A stretch of 64,000 nt of DNA from NCBI RefSeq assembly GCF_030657435.1, contig NZ_JAUTWS010000014.1:100270-164269 (forward strand), given 5' to 3'. The position numbers were made by a program, and so were the translations under genes. Under the pieces are notes generated by a model that was not told where the DNA came from, made no database searches, and saw only the letters and a program-made list of their open reading frames with translations. Source of the stretch: Paracraurococcus lichenis (lineage in GTDB: Bacteria; Pseudomonadota; Alphaproteobacteria; Acetobacterales; Acetobacteraceae). Of this stretch, positions 17,672 through 26,443 are shown one piece after another (within the stretch, counting starts at the first letter, position 1; each line of letters begins with the position of its first letter).

Positions 17672-19150
17672 GTGGCGACAGTCATTGCGAGCGCGGCTCC
17701 ATTCTCCGACGCTGAGCGCAGCACCGTCGAGGCCCCGTACTCGGAGACGACGCGCTACCTTGCCGCCGCAGCACATTCCGACAGCGTCTTCCGGCAGGCC
17801 GTGCTGGAGCAGATCCACGCTGCGGAGTTCCGCTGCAAAGCACCCGAGTTCGGCATCGACGAGTCCGTGGTGATCAAGCAGTGCCAGATCGCGGATCGTC
17901 GCCGCAAGATCGTCAACCTGCTGCTCCTGAGCGTGCTCATCCTGTTCCTCCTGAGCGGCGACTTCGTGCCCGACCTAGCCTTCGCTCTCGACCAGCCCGA
18001 CTATCTCGGTGACGCTTTCGAGTATAATGCGCCCGGATTGCTGCTTGCCCTGCTGGCCTGCGCGGCCATCGTGTTCGGCGAGAATCTGGTCAGCGAGCAT
18101 TTCACCCTGCGGCGGCGCTTCGCCAGAATGCGCTCGCAATCCCCCCTTGATGACCGCCGGCCATCCTCGCCGCGGCAGAATATCGTGGTCTATGGTGGGT
18201 ACTCGCCATTCGTCGGGTCGGGCCTGGAGCTCCGCGACTGGTCGTTCTCGGTCAACCTGCACCGCAAGAAGGACGATTGCACGCGGGCGGGCGGCAGCGG
18301 CGCCGTTTCGGTCGATGGACTCATCGGGCAGATCCGGGCGCGGATGTCCATGCTGGCGATCCCGGGCCTCGAGCACTACCCTGTCCTGTTTGCCGATGGC
18401 CGGCATATCCGGCAGGACCGACAGCTCATGTCCTCGCCCTACAGCCTGCCGCCGCGCTCCGTACCGGAGGAGCTGCTGGACGACCGCGACGATCCGCAGG
18501 AAATCTGCCGGCGGACCTATCTCTGCATTTCGGTCACCGACTGGAACGGCGAGATGGTGCTCACGACCTACCTGCGCTTCAAGAAGGGGGAGGCGCACCT
18601 CTTCGCCGAAGCCAGCCACTTCGTGCTGCCGCCGCTGAAGCACGGCCACTACGCCGTCGACTCGCTGGACCCCTCGCTCAGGATCAAGCGGGTCCTCCAG
18701 CTGGCGCTGGTCTCGACCCTCGTCGCGCCCTTCCGGCTGCTGGCGGCGCCCTTCCAGGTCTACGCCATGCTTGCGGTGCCCTTGCAGCGCTGGTCCGGCC
18801 GCCGCCAGACCAGGCGCACCATCCGGGAGAATCCGCTCTTCAACTACGGGGCCGTGACCAGCATCCGCCAGCTCGCGATGGAGAACCGCTTCCGCGTTTT
18901 CTTCCAGAAGCTCGACCGCGACATGCACCTCAAGACCATTGAGCAGTGCCTGATCGACTCGATCGTCGACTACCTGGACGAGCGCGACATCGACACCTCG
19001 GACATCAAGGAGAGGCGATCGACCATCCTCAATCAGGGTGTCGTCATCTCGGGCGGCGTCGTAACCGCCGAGAGCATTGCCGCCGGCCATGGTGCAACCT
19101 CGGTCGTCTCGAAGGTGAAGGCGGCAGCGGGCGCCAAGGGCGCGGGCTGA
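17672..19150 (+). CDS. Unrecognised membrane protein of a two-gene module
   Basis: I do not recognise a named family. GTG 17672 is the best start, five bases after GGGAGG; an ATG at 17585 in frame has no such site. The product is 492 residues: a soluble N-terminus (1-75), two transmembrane helices (about 80-96 and 121-138), a positively charged loop, then a long domain that opens with NIVVYGGYSPFVGSG (170-184). A hydrophobic segment lies near 340-370. The last 39 residues carry NQGVVISGGVV and AAGHGATSV, repeated almost residue for residue in the N-terminus of the next gene's product. The shared motif and a gap of only 24 bases indicate joint function. Codon choice looks a little less GC-biased than in neighbours, compatible with transfer. 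Confidence 0.8.
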   Translation: MATVIASAAPFSDAERSTVEAPYSETTRYLAAAAHSDSVFRQAVLEQIHAAEFRCKAPEFGIDESVVIKQCQIADRRRKIVNLLLLSVLILFLLSGDFVPDLAFALDQPDYLGDAFEYNAPGLLLALLACAAIVFGENLVSEHFTLRRRFARMRSQSPLDDRRPSSPRQNIVVYGGYSPFVGSGLELRDWSFSVNLHRKKDDCTRAGGSGAVSVDGLIGQIRARMSMLAIPGLEHYPVLFADGRHIRQDRQLMSSPYSLPPRSVPEELLDDRDDPQEICRRTYLCISVTDWNGEMVLTTYLRFKKGEAHLFAEASHFVLPPLKHGHYAVDSLDPSLRIKRVLQLALVSTLVAPFRLLAAPFQVYAMLAVPLQRWSGRRQTRRTIRENPLFNYGAVTSIRQLAMENRFRVFFQKLDRDMHLKTIEQCLIDSIVDYLDERDIDTSDIKERRSTILNQGVVISGGVVTAESIAAGHGATSVVSKVKAAAGAKGAG

Positions 19151-19174
19151 CGCGGCGGCGGAGGAGACACAGAC

Positions 19175-19555
19175 ATGCAGAACAATCGGGGCATCATCAT
19201 CACCAACGGCGCGCAGACCATTGGTCAGATGGTCGCGGGCGACGGCGCGGCCGCGCACATGGTCGGCAGCCGAACGGGCGACGACGATGCGGCGGTACGA
19301 GAGGCCCTCACGCAGCGCCTCGACGACCTCATCCGCGCCTTACAGGCCGAGGGCAGCAGCCTGCCCGACGGCCCCTACCTGGTCGGCGACGCGCGCAGGG
19401 TCGTGGCCGAGGTCGCGAAGCCCGAGCCAGACAGCGGCAAGGTGTCGTCGCTGCTGAACGTCATCGAGCAGGGTACGAAGGGCATGGCCTCGGTCGCATC
19501 GATTGTGGGTTCCATCCGGACGTTGGCCACGGGCCTGCTTGGGTTGGGGTCCTGA
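19175..19555 (+). CDS. Unrecognised small protein sharing a motif with its upstream neighbour
   Basis: A 126-residue protein starting at ATG 19175 behind GGAGGAG. Residues 3-25 (NNRGIIITNG, then VAGDGAAAHM) align without gaps with the C-terminal end of the upstream membrane protein. The rest is acidic and helical (QRLDDLIRALQAEG, DARRVVAEVAKPEPDSGK) and ends in a hydrophobic, glycine-rich helix (ASIVGSIRTLATGLLGLGS) that could insert in or lie on a membrane. The N-terminal G-rich strand motif followed by helices resembles small accessory proteins of some bacterial conflict or signalling systems, but I cannot assign a family. Function unknown. Confidence 0.75.
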   Translation: MQNNRGIIITNGAQTIGQMVAGDGAAAHMVGSRTGDDDAAVREALTQRLDDLIRALQAEGSSLPDGPYLVGDARRVVAEVAKPEPDSGKVSSLLNVIEQGTKGMASVASIVGSIRTLATGLLGLGS

Positions 19556-19660
19556 CGCCGCATGTGCGGATCAAGGCGGGTGCCGGCGTCGTTCATGCTC
19601 GCGGTCGCGACGCCGCCCGCGTCTTGTCCCGCCGGTGACGCCGCGCTTCCGCGAGCGCCT

Positions 19661-19700
19661 GGAGCGGTTCCATGCTGACCGGCCAGCGGGACAACGCTCC
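19661..19700. repeat. Diverged copy of the 40-nt hairpin repeat
   Basis: Exactly 40 nt, beginning GGAGCGGTTCC and ending ACAACGCTCC, with inner arms CTG/CAG. Outer ends and length match the copies at 30951, 58301 and 63956, but the arms are less complementary. It lies in the convergent gap between the unrecognised two-gene module and the SCP2-hydrolase gene. Confidence 0.5.
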
Positions 19701-19743
19701 GCCTCATAGACCGCAGGGCCGAACCTCGCCTCCGGGCCGGGAC

Positions 19744-19763
19744 CCCATGCGAGCTCGCATGGG
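19744..19763. terminator. Perfect 20-bp palindrome, probable bidirectional terminator
   Basis: A perfect palindrome centred on GAGCTC (arms CCCATGCGAG / CTCGCATGGG) sits between two convergent genes, 30 bases before the end of the minus-strand hydrolase gene. No T-run follows, as is common in very GC-rich genomes. A role as terminator is inferred; a protein-binding site is an alternative. Confidence 0.4.
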
Positions 19764-19792
19764 TCCGGGCTTCCGTTCCCCGGCAATCCGGC

Positions 19793-21046
19793 CTATCGCC
19801 CCGCTGTCATCCCCTCCAGCACCGGCAGCAGGTGCGGCTTCAACCCCGGCCAGTTCTCGCTCATCGGAAAATGCCCGAGGCCCGGCATGATCACCGCCTT
19901 CGCGCCGGGGATCGCCGCCGCGGTCGCGCGCGTATCCTCCGGCCGGCAGGAATAGTCGAACTCGCCGGTCAGCAGCGCAACGGGGCAGCGCGCCGTGTCG
20001 ATGCGCGCGAGCTTGCCGCGCAGGTCGCCTTCCTCGGCGTAGAAATGCAGGTCGCCGCGGAAGACGCCCGGCCCGCCCTGCATGTAGTGCCACAGCGTCT
20101 CCCATTTTTCCGAGTTCGGCGCCGAGGGACCGATCAGCCCGGAAACCATCGCCCCGCAGACCTCCCCGCCATGGATGCGCGGGTGGTGCAGCACCGACAG
20201 GTCGTAGTAGCTGCCGGTGAAGGCGCTGCCCTGCAGGCCGATGACGCCGCGCAGGCTCTCCGGATGCTCCGCCGCCAGGTCCAGCACGATGCGCCCGCCG
20301 ATGGAGCAGCCCATGACGATCGGCCGGTCGAGCCGGAGCGCCCGCGCCACCGCCATCACCAGTCCCGTATAGCCCGCGGTCGTCAGCCGGTACTCCTCCG
20401 CCTGCCAGCCTGCCGGCGGGCTCGACTTCCCGTGCCAGGGCATGTCGAAGGCGATGCAGCGGAAACGCCTGATGATGTCGGCGTCGTTCAGCAGGTCGCG
20501 CCACTGCCGCCCGTCGCTGCCGGCGGTGTGCAGCAGCAGCAGCGGCGTGCCCTCGCCGGCCTCCTCGACATAAACGCGGTGCGGCCGTCCCTCGATATCC
20601 ATGCGGAGGTAGCGGCCGGTGATCGGCTCGAAGCCCGGCTCGCCCCAGGGGGTGGGCGCCGCCGCCGGCACCGCGGGCGCCGGCCCCTGCCGCAGCAGCG
20701 CGAGCGCGCCCTTGAACCAGGCGAGATGGGCGAAGAAGAACGTCGTGTCGCCCTCGATCCGCAGCGCCCCCTGCCGCCGCAGCGCCATCAGGTCGGTCCA
20801 GCCCGGCACGGGTTGCGGCGATAGGAAGCGCGCCATCCCCTCCGCCGTGAGCCGCAGCGCGAGCTGGAAGCCGGGCAGCACGAAGGGCCCGCGCCGCAGC
20901 TCCGCCACCTGCCCGCGGCGGATGCTGGCCAGCCAGGCCTTGTCGCCGATCTCGATCAGCACATCCGCATCCAGCGTGCGGCCGCGGCGCGCCAGCGCCT
21001 CCTCGGCTGCCACCCGTGCCGGCCATGCGGCCATCGCCTGGTCCAT
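19793..21046 (-). CDS. SCP2-like domain fused to alpha/beta hydrolase
   Basis: A 417-residue protein. Residues about 15-125 resemble a sterol-carrier/SCP2-type lipid-binding domain (DVLIEIGDKAWLASIRRG, FQLALRLTAEGMARFL, LRIEGDTTFFF). Residues about 145-415 are an alpha/beta hydrolase: oxyanion strand LLLLHTAGSDGRQW, nucleophile elbow GCSIGG, acid in LLTGEFDYS and His in GLGHFPM, so the catalytic triad is complete. The fusion suggests a hydrolase acting on a hydrophobic ester. Start ATG 21046 follows GGGGAGG by six bases. No signal peptide. It is divergent from the adjacent solute-binding protein gene. Confidence 0.85.
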   Translation of the reverse strand: MDQAMAAWPARVAAEEALARRGRTLDADVLIEIGDKAWLASIRRGQVAELRRGPFVLPGFQLALRLTAEGMARFLSPQPVPGWTDLMALRRQGALRIEGDTTFFFAHLAWFKGALALLRQGPAPAVPAAAPTPWGEPGFEPITGRYLRMDIEGRPHRVYVEEAGEGTPLLLLHTAGSDGRQWRDLLNDADIIRRFRCIAFDMPWHGKSSPPAGWQAEEYRLTTAGYTGLVMAVARALRLDRPIVMGCSIGGRIVLDLAAEHPESLRGVIGLQGSAFTGSYYDLSVLHHPRIHGGEVCGAMVSGLIGPSAPNSEKWETLWHYMQGGPGVFRGDLHFYAEEGDLRGKLARIDTARCPVALLTGEFDYSCRPEDTRATAAAIPGAKAVIMPGLGHFPMSENWPGLKPHLLPVLEGMTAGR

Positions 21047-21170
21047 GGGCGTCCTCCCCTCCCGTTGCTGTCAGGCTACCGCGCCGGTCCGTCGCGGTCA
21101 CGCCGCTGGACGCCCGGCGCCGCCGGCCGGTAGCCTCCCCGCAGCGGCAACGACCGCGGGGAGGATGACG

Positions 21171-22511
21171 ATGACCCAGGAAGGACCGCGCCGGCCCGGC
21201 CGACGGGAGGCCATGGCGCTCGGCGCCGGGTTGCTGGCCGCCAGCGCCCTACCGGCCCGCGCCATCACCGCCGCCGATGTCCGGCCGCCCGCCTATGCGC
21301 TCGAGCGCGGCGCCCGGCTCCGCGTCCTCCGCCCCGCCAAGTTCATCGATCCGGACGAGGCCATCTTCAACGAGAACTCGAAGCGCTTCACCGAGCGCAC
21401 GGGCATCGAGGTGCGGGTGGATTACGTGAATTGGCCGGACATGCCGGTGCAGGTCGCGGTCGCCTACAACACCGGCCAGGGCGCGGATGTCATCATCGGC
21501 TTCGGCGCCGATCCGCACCTCTATGCCGACAAGGTCACGGACATGACCGACCTCGCCGACTATCTCGGCGCCAGGTATGGCGGCTGGTACGACCTGGCGC
21601 AGGTCTACGGCAGGCGGTTCCGGAACAACCAGTGGCTCGGCCTGCCGATGGGCGGCACGACCGGGCCGGTGGTGTACCGGAAGTCCTGGGTGAAGGAGGC
21701 CGGGTTCGACGACATCCCCAACGACCTCGGCGAGTTCCTGAAGCTCTGCCAGGGGCTGAAGCGCATCGGCCATCCCTGCGGCTTCGCCCTCTCGCACGCC
21801 CCGGGTGACGCGCCGGGCTATGCCAACTGGCTGCTCTGGTCGCATGGCGCCTCCCTGACCGACGAGGAGGGCAAGGTCACGCTGGACACGCCGGCGGTCG
21901 CCCGCGCCCTCGACTACGCCCGCGCGATGCAGGAGACGATGGTCGCCGGGACCATGTCCTGGAACGGCGCCTCCAACAACCGCGCCTTCGTCGCCGGCGA
22001 GATCGGGCTGACGCAGAACGGCGTCTCCATCTACTATTCCGCGAAGACCAGCGGCGATCCCGCGCAGAACGCGGTTGCCGCGGACACCGACCATGCCGAG
22101 ATGCCCTATGGTGCCGCGACCAAGGCGCCGGAGACGGCGCTGACGCTGAACGCCATGGTGCCGCGCTATACCCGCGTGCCCAATGCGGCGAAGGAGTATA
22201 TCCGCTTCATGATGGAGGCGGAGCAGTACGACCGCTGGCTGACCGGCTGCCTCGGCTACTGGTCGCAGCCGCTGCGGGCCTATGCCGGCAGCGCCGTCTG
22301 GTCCTCCGACCCCAAGCTCGGCGTCTACAAGGATGCCATGGATACGCCCTTCTACGAGGGATATCGTGGCCCGATCACCGCGGCCGCCGGCGCCGTCGCC
22401 GAGAACTGGGTGGTGGTGGACATGTTCGCCCGCGTCGTCACCGGCCAGCAAAAGCCGGCCGAGAGCATGCGGGAAGCGCAGCGCGCGGCGCAGCGTTGGT
22501 ACAGGACCTAG
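21171..22511 (+). CDS. ABC transporter extracellular solute-binding protein (family 1)
   Basis: A 446-residue periplasmic binding protein of the family 1 (sugar/polyamine-like) type, with a twin-arginine leader (RRPGRREAMALGAGLLAAS). Start ATG 21171 is six bases after GGGGAGG; an in-frame ATG two codons earlier touches that site. Characteristic segments: FNENSKRFTERTGIEVRVDY, GQGADVIIGFGADPHLY, and a C-terminal MMEAEQYDRWLTGCLGYW. No ABC permease or ATPase gene is nearby, so it must work with a transporter encoded elsewhere. A PhyH-type dioxygenase gene follows after 68 bases on the same strand. Confidence 0.88.
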   Translation: MTQEGPRRPGRREAMALGAGLLAASALPARAITAADVRPPAYALERGARLRVLRPAKFIDPDEAIFNENSKRFTERTGIEVRVDYVNWPDMPVQVAVAYNTGQGADVIIGFGADPHLYADKVTDMTDLADYLGARYGGWYDLAQVYGRRFRNNQWLGLPMGGTTGPVVYRKSWVKEAGFDDIPNDLGEFLKLCQGLKRIGHPCGFALSHAPGDAPGYANWLLWSHGASLTDEEGKVTLDTPAVARALDYARAMQETMVAGTMSWNGASNNRAFVAGEIGLTQNGVSIYYSAKTSGDPAQNAVAADTDHAEMPYGAATKAPETALTLNAMVPRYTRVPNAAKEYIRFMMEAEQYDRWLTGCLGYWSQPLRAYAGSAVWSSDPKLGVYKDAMDTPFYEGYRGPITAAAGAVAENWVVVDMFARVVTGQQKPAESMREAQRAAQRWYRT

Positions 22512-22579
22512 CAGCCAGGATCCGCCCGGGGCGCAGCCCAGGACGATCGGACGGCCAAGAGAACGGGAAGGAACGGCCC

Positions 22580-23458
22580 ATGCTCACGCAGGCCCAGAAG
22601 GACGAATACGACCGCGTCGGCGCCATCGTGGTGCCCAATGTCCTGACGCCGGAGGAGGTCGCCGAGCTTCGCGCCGTGACCGACGGCTTCGTCGAGCGCG
22701 CGCGGCAGGTGACCGGGCACGACGCGGTCTACGACCTCGAGGACACGCATTCGCCGGACCAGCCGCGCGTGCGGCGGATCAAGGCGCCGCACCTGCACCA
22801 CGAGGCCTATGCGCGGCTGGTGCGGCACCCGCGCATCGTCGCGGTCCTGCAGGACCTCTGGGGCCCCGACATCCGCTTCGACACGGCCAAGCTCAACATG
22901 AAGTCGGCCGGCTTCGGCGCGGCGGTCGAATGGCACCAGGACTGGGCCTTCTACCCCCACACCAACGACGACCTCGCCGCCGTCGGGGTGATGATGGACG
23001 ACATGGCGCTGGAGAACGGCCCGCTGCTGATCATCCCGGGCAGCCACAAGGACCCGGTGGTCCATGACCACCACGGCGAGGATGGCCGCTTCTGCGGCGC
23101 CATGGACCCCGGCAAGCAGGAGGTGGACTACGGCAAGGCCGTCCCGCTCACCGGCAAGGCGGGCTCGATCACCGTGCACCATGTGCGGGCGGTACATGGC
23201 TCGGCGCCGAACCTCTCCGACCGCGACCGGCGGCTGCTGCTGTTCCAGTTCCGCGCGGCGGATGCCTGGCCGCTGCTCGGCTTCCCCGAGGGGATCGAGG
23301 CCTACGACCGGCTGATGGTGGCGGGCCGGCCCGGCCTCTCGCCGCGGCTGAAGGACGTGCCGGTGCGGCTGCCGCTGCCGCCGGCGTCGAAGCAGGGCTC
23401 GATCTACGAGAACCAGAAGGGCTTGCGGAACCGCTTCTTCGCCGCCGCGGCGGAATGA
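22580..23458 (+). CDS. Phytanoyl-CoA dioxygenase (PhyH)-family protein
   Basis: A 292-residue Fe(II)/2-oxoglutarate-dependent oxygenase of the PhyH family. The iron triad is visible as HxD in EWHQDWAFYPH (about residue 117) and a distal His in HHVRAVHGSAPN; the Arg of SDRDRRLLLFQFRA would bind 2-oxoglutarate. The length is normal for the family. Start ATG 22580 follows GGAAGGAA. Bacterial PhyH proteins hydroxylate diverse small molecules, and the upstream binding-protein gene may import the substrate, which is not identifiable. Confidence 0.87.
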   Translation: MLTQAQKDEYDRVGAIVVPNVLTPEEVAELRAVTDGFVERARQVTGHDAVYDLEDTHSPDQPRVRRIKAPHLHHEAYARLVRHPRIVAVLQDLWGPDIRFDTAKLNMKSAGFGAAVEWHQDWAFYPHTNDDLAAVGVMMDDMALENGPLLIIPGSHKDPVVHDHHGEDGRFCGAMDPGKQEVDYGKAVPLTGKAGSITVHHVRAVHGSAPNLSDRDRRLLLFQFRAADAWPLLGFPEGIEAYDRLMVAGRPGLSPRLKDVPVRLPLPPASKQGSIYENQKGLRNRFFAAAAE

Positions 23459-23518
23459 ATGACCGACTCGTAACGACAGCGTGACGCATCGACGCGGGCG
23501 CCGGAGCGTTCCGGCGGC

Positions 23519-23917
23519 ATGGCTGCCGAACCCTCGCTCTTCGCCCGCGTCGCGCAATGGGCCTCCTGCCAGGCAGGACGGTCCTGGACCTTCGTCGCCG
23601 CCGCCGCGGTGGTGGTGCTCTGGGCCCTGTCCGGCCCCTTCTTCGGCTGGTCGGACACCTGGCAGCTCGTCATCAATACCGGCACGACCATCATCACCTT
23701 CCTGATGGTCTTCCTGATCCAGCACGCCCAGAACCGCGACACCCAGGCGATCCATGTGAAGCTCAACGAGCTGATCCGCGCGACGCATGGCGCCCATAAC
23801 CGCCTGATCGCGCTGGAGGACCAGAGCGAGGAGGAGCTGGCCGCGGCGCGCGAGGAGATGCGCCGGGTGGCCGAGGCGGCGGAGGCGGCGCGCCGGCTGG
23901 TCGAGGTGAAGCGCTAG
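23519..23917 (+). CDS. Low-affinity iron permease family protein
   Basis: A 132-residue protein with two N-terminal transmembrane helices (FVAAAAVVVLWALSGPFF and VINTGTTIITFLMVFLIQH) followed by AQNRDTQAIHVKLNELI and a C-terminal coiled coil rich in Glu, Ala and Arg. The FLIQHAQNRD segment is the signature of the bacterial low-affinity iron permease (Fet4-like) family. Iron transport by bacterial members is poorly supported, so the name is a family label. It is preceded by a 60-base gap and probably has its own promoter. Confidence 0.85.
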   Translation: MAAEPSLFARVAQWASCQAGRSWTFVAAAAVVVLWALSGPFFGWSDTWQLVINTGTTIITFLMVFLIQHAQNRDTQAIHVKLNELIRATHGAHNRLIALEDQSEEELAAAREEMRRVAEAAEAARRLVEVKR

Positions 23918-23969
23918 CAGGCTGTCGGATCGGGGTCCGCTGGCGGGGCGAGGGAGGCAGCGATCAGGT

Positions 23970-24104
23970 GGCGAGGCACGGAGCGGAACACGCTCCACCG
24001 CCGCCACCACGACATGCGCCGCGTCGTCCCCGGGCCGCCAGTCCTCGGCGTCCGGCGGCAGCAGGAAAGGCCCGGTCGCGGCTGAACGGAATGAACCCTG
24101 TCAT
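23970..24104 (-). pseudogene. IS1182-like transposase N-terminal remnant, frameshifted
   Basis: On the minus strand, ATG 24104 opens MTGFIPFSRDRAF. After one extra base the sequence continues in another frame as LLPPDAEDW, then DDAAHVVVAAVERVPL, the N-terminal pattern of IS1182-type transposases. The rest of the gene is absent. A sister fragment at 59304 on the plus strand shares the same start and about 50 bases of upstream sequence (TTCCTGTCCGGCCTGG). It accounts for most of the 287-base gap between 23917 and 24205. Confidence 0.65.
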
Positions 24105-24204
24105 GCCCGCCGGATGCGCCGATCCCAGGCCGGACAGGAACCCGACAGCCCGCTACCCCGAGGCTCGACCGCTCCCTCGCCCATGCCGGGCAGCCGGCTT
24201 CCGT

Positions 24205-25197
24205 TCAGTCGGCGTATTGCCCCGCCGCCTGGATGATCGGCTTCCACTTGGCGATGTCGTCCAGCCAGAATTTGTGGTGCGCCTCGGGCGTCGCCATGGC
24301 CTGGGCCACCGGCGCGGTGCCGAGCTCGGCGAAGCGCGCGACCAGCCGCGGGTCGCGCAGCGCCGCCTGCAATGCCTGGGAGAGCCGCTGCGTCACCTCC
24401 GCCGGCGTGCCCTTCGGCGCATAGAGGCCGTGCCAGACCGTCACCTCGAATGCCGGCAGCCCCGCCTCGGCCGAGGTCGGGATGCTGGGCAGCGCCGCGA
24501 CGCGCTCCTTCGTCGTGACCGAGAAGACCTTCAGCGCGCCGCTGTTGATCTGCTCGGTCGTGTTGGTGGTCTGGTCGCACATCAGGTCGACGCGGCCCGA
24601 GAGCAGTTCCTGCATCGCCGGGCCGGTGCCGCGGAAGGGCACCGTCGTCATCGGCGCGTCCACCGCCGTCATCAGCAGCAGGCCGCAGAGATGGCTCGCC
24701 GCGCCGATGCCGGCATTGGCGTAGTTCAGGCGTTCCTTCTGCTTGCGGATGACGGCGATCGCCTCGGCCAGCGTATTGGCCGGGAAGTCCTTCCTCGCCA
24801 CCAGCGTCATCGGCACCTCGGTGACCAGGCCGATGGTCTCGAAGCCGCCCACGGGGTCATAGGCCAGGCGGCGGTAGAGCGTCGGCGCCGTCGCCATGCC
24901 GATATGGTGCAGCAGCAGCGTGTAGCCGTCCGGGCGGGACTGCGCGACCTTCTGCGCGCCGATGGTGCCGCCGGCGCCGCCGGCATTCTCCACCACCACG
25001 GTGGTGCCGAGGTCGCGGCCCATTGCCTCGGCGACAAGGCGGGTGACCGTGTCGGTCGGGCCGCCGGCGGCGAAGGGGACGATGACGGTGATGGGACGGG
25101 CCGGGAATGGCTGCGCGGCGGCCGGGCCGGCCGCCAGGCCCCAGGGGGCGCCGAGGGCAGCCAGCGCCAGCAGGGCGCGCCGGGCGAGACGGGACAT
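24205..25197 (-). CDS. Tripartite tricarboxylate transporter (Bug/TctC) solute-binding protein
   Basis: A 330-residue periplasmic binding protein of the Bug/TctC family. It has a Sec signal (LLALAALGAPWGLAAGPAAA), then PARPITVIVPFAAGGPTDT, VVVENAGGAGGTIGAQ and ARPDGYTLLLHH-like blocks, and AALPSIPTSAEAGLP near residue 240. These proteins bind carboxylates or similar small organic acids. No TctA/TctB membrane genes are in the window, the common situation in bacteria with large orphan Bug sets. Start ATG 25197 follows GGAGGAA. Confidence 0.92.
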   Translation of the reverse strand: MSRLARRALLALAALGAPWGLAAGPAAAQPFPARPITVIVPFAAGGPTDTVTRLVAEAMGRDLGTTVVVENAGGAGGTIGAQKVAQSRPDGYTLLLHHIGMATAPTLYRRLAYDPVGGFETIGLVTEVPMTLVARKDFPANTLAEAIAVIRKQKERLNYANAGIGAASHLCGLLLMTAVDAPMTTVPFRGTGPAMQELLSGRVDLMCDQTTNTTEQINSGALKVFSVTTKERVAALPSIPTSAEAGLPAFEVTVWHGLYAPKGTPAEVTQRLSQALQAALRDPRLVARFAELGTAPVAQAMATPEAHHKFWLDDIAKWKPIIQAAGQYAD

Positions 25198-25351
25198 GCG
25201 GTTCCTCCTGCGGGCGCGCCGGCGCCCGGATCAGGGGCGGGCACCTCGCGCGGCACCATCCGAATGTCAAGAGTGCAATCCAGCCGTTAGCCGTTCCTTA
25301 ACTCATATCAACTCCTTATTGATTGAACGGCCCATCAGCTTGCCCTTCGGG

Positions 25352-26323
25352 CTATTCCGGCTGGATGCCGGCCGCGCGCAGCAGCGCCACGCCGCGCGCC
25401 AGTTCCTCCTGCAGCCAGGCCATCAGCCGCGCGGGCGTGTCGATCTCCGGCGCCGGCTGCACGCCGAGTTCGGCCAGCCGCGGCGCGGCCCGCTGCGCGC
25501 CGGCGCCGAAGGCGGCCTGCAGGGCGGCCGTCGCGGCGGGCGGCGTGCGCGCGGGGGCGAGGGCGACCAGCCAGGCCTCGTGCCGGAAGGCGGGCAGCCC
25601 GGCCTCGGCCGCGGTCGGGACCTCCGGCAGGCTGGCGACCCGCTGCGGCCCGGCGATGCAGAGCGCCCGCACGCTGCCGCCGCGGATATGCCCGAGCGCC
25701 GAGGCGACCGGGTCCACGGCGAAGATCGCCTCCCCGGTGATCACCGCCTGCATGGCCGGGCCGCCGCCGCGGTAGTGCACCGGCTCGATTTCGGCGCCGG
25801 TGACGGAGCGGAAGACCTCGCCCGCCACATGCACCGCGCTGCCGATGCCGGCGCTGGCGAAGTGGTGGCGGCCGGGCTCGGCGCGGAGCTTCGCCACCAG
25901 CCCGGCGAGGTCGCGCACCTCCAGCCTCGGGTTCACCACCAGCACCTGCGGGATGCGGCCGAGATGCGCGACGCCGGCGAAGTCGCCGATGGGGTCGTAG
26001 GGCAGCTTCGCCACCAGGGCGGCGGCGATCACATGCGCATTGCTGTGGATGAGGATGGTCTGGCCGTCCGGCGCCGCTTTCGCCACGGCATCCACGCCGA
26101 CGAGGCCGGAGGCGCCGCCGGGCCGGTTCTCCACGATGACGGGCTGGCCGAGGGAGGGCGCCGCGGCCTCCGCCAGCACGCGCGCGACCACATCGGTGGT
26201 GCCGCCCGGGGCGAAGGGGACGATGGCGCGCACCGGCCGGTCCGGCGACCAGCGGGCGGGCTGGGCCAGCGCCCCGCCCGGCAGGGCGGCGGCGAGGGCG
26301 AGGAGGCTGCGGCGATGCGGCAT
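25352..26323 (-). CDS. Tripartite tricarboxylate transporter (Bug/TctC) solute-binding protein
   Basis: A second Bug-type binding protein, 323 residues, with the same block order as its neighbour: DRPVRAIVPFAPGGTTDV, VIVENRPGGASGLVG, SAGIGSAVHVAGEVF, VASLPEVPTAAEAGLPAF. A short leader (RRSLLALAAALPGGALA) precedes the mature part. Start ATG 26323 is chosen at the signal peptide; an open frame continues upstream but is antisense to the NIPSNAP gene. It is clearly diverged from the adjacent Bug protein, so the pair is not a recent duplication. Divergent from the NIPSNAP/isomerase genes. Confidence 0.92.
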   Translation of the reverse strand: MPHRRSLLALAAALPGGALAQPARWSPDRPVRAIVPFAPGGTTDVVARVLAEAAAPSLGQPVIVENRPGGASGLVGVDAVAKAAPDGQTILIHSNAHVIAAALVAKLPYDPIGDFAGVAHLGRIPQVLVVNPRLEVRDLAGLVAKLRAEPGRHHFASAGIGSAVHVAGEVFRSVTGAEIEPVHYRGGGPAMQAVITGEAIFAVDPVASALGHIRGGSVRALCIAGPQRVASLPEVPTAAEAGLPAFRHEAWLVALAPARTPPAATAALQAAFGAGAQRAAPRLAELGVQPAPEIDTPARLMAWLQEELARGVALLRAAGIQPE

Positions 26324-26443
26324 GGGGCGGACGTCTCCCTGCTTCGTTGCGGACGGAGATGGCCCCGGCCGCCGCCGCCGTCCAGCCGGTTGCGCCCGCC
26401 GCGACCCCGCCGCACCATCCGCGCGCCATCCCGGGGGACGCCC

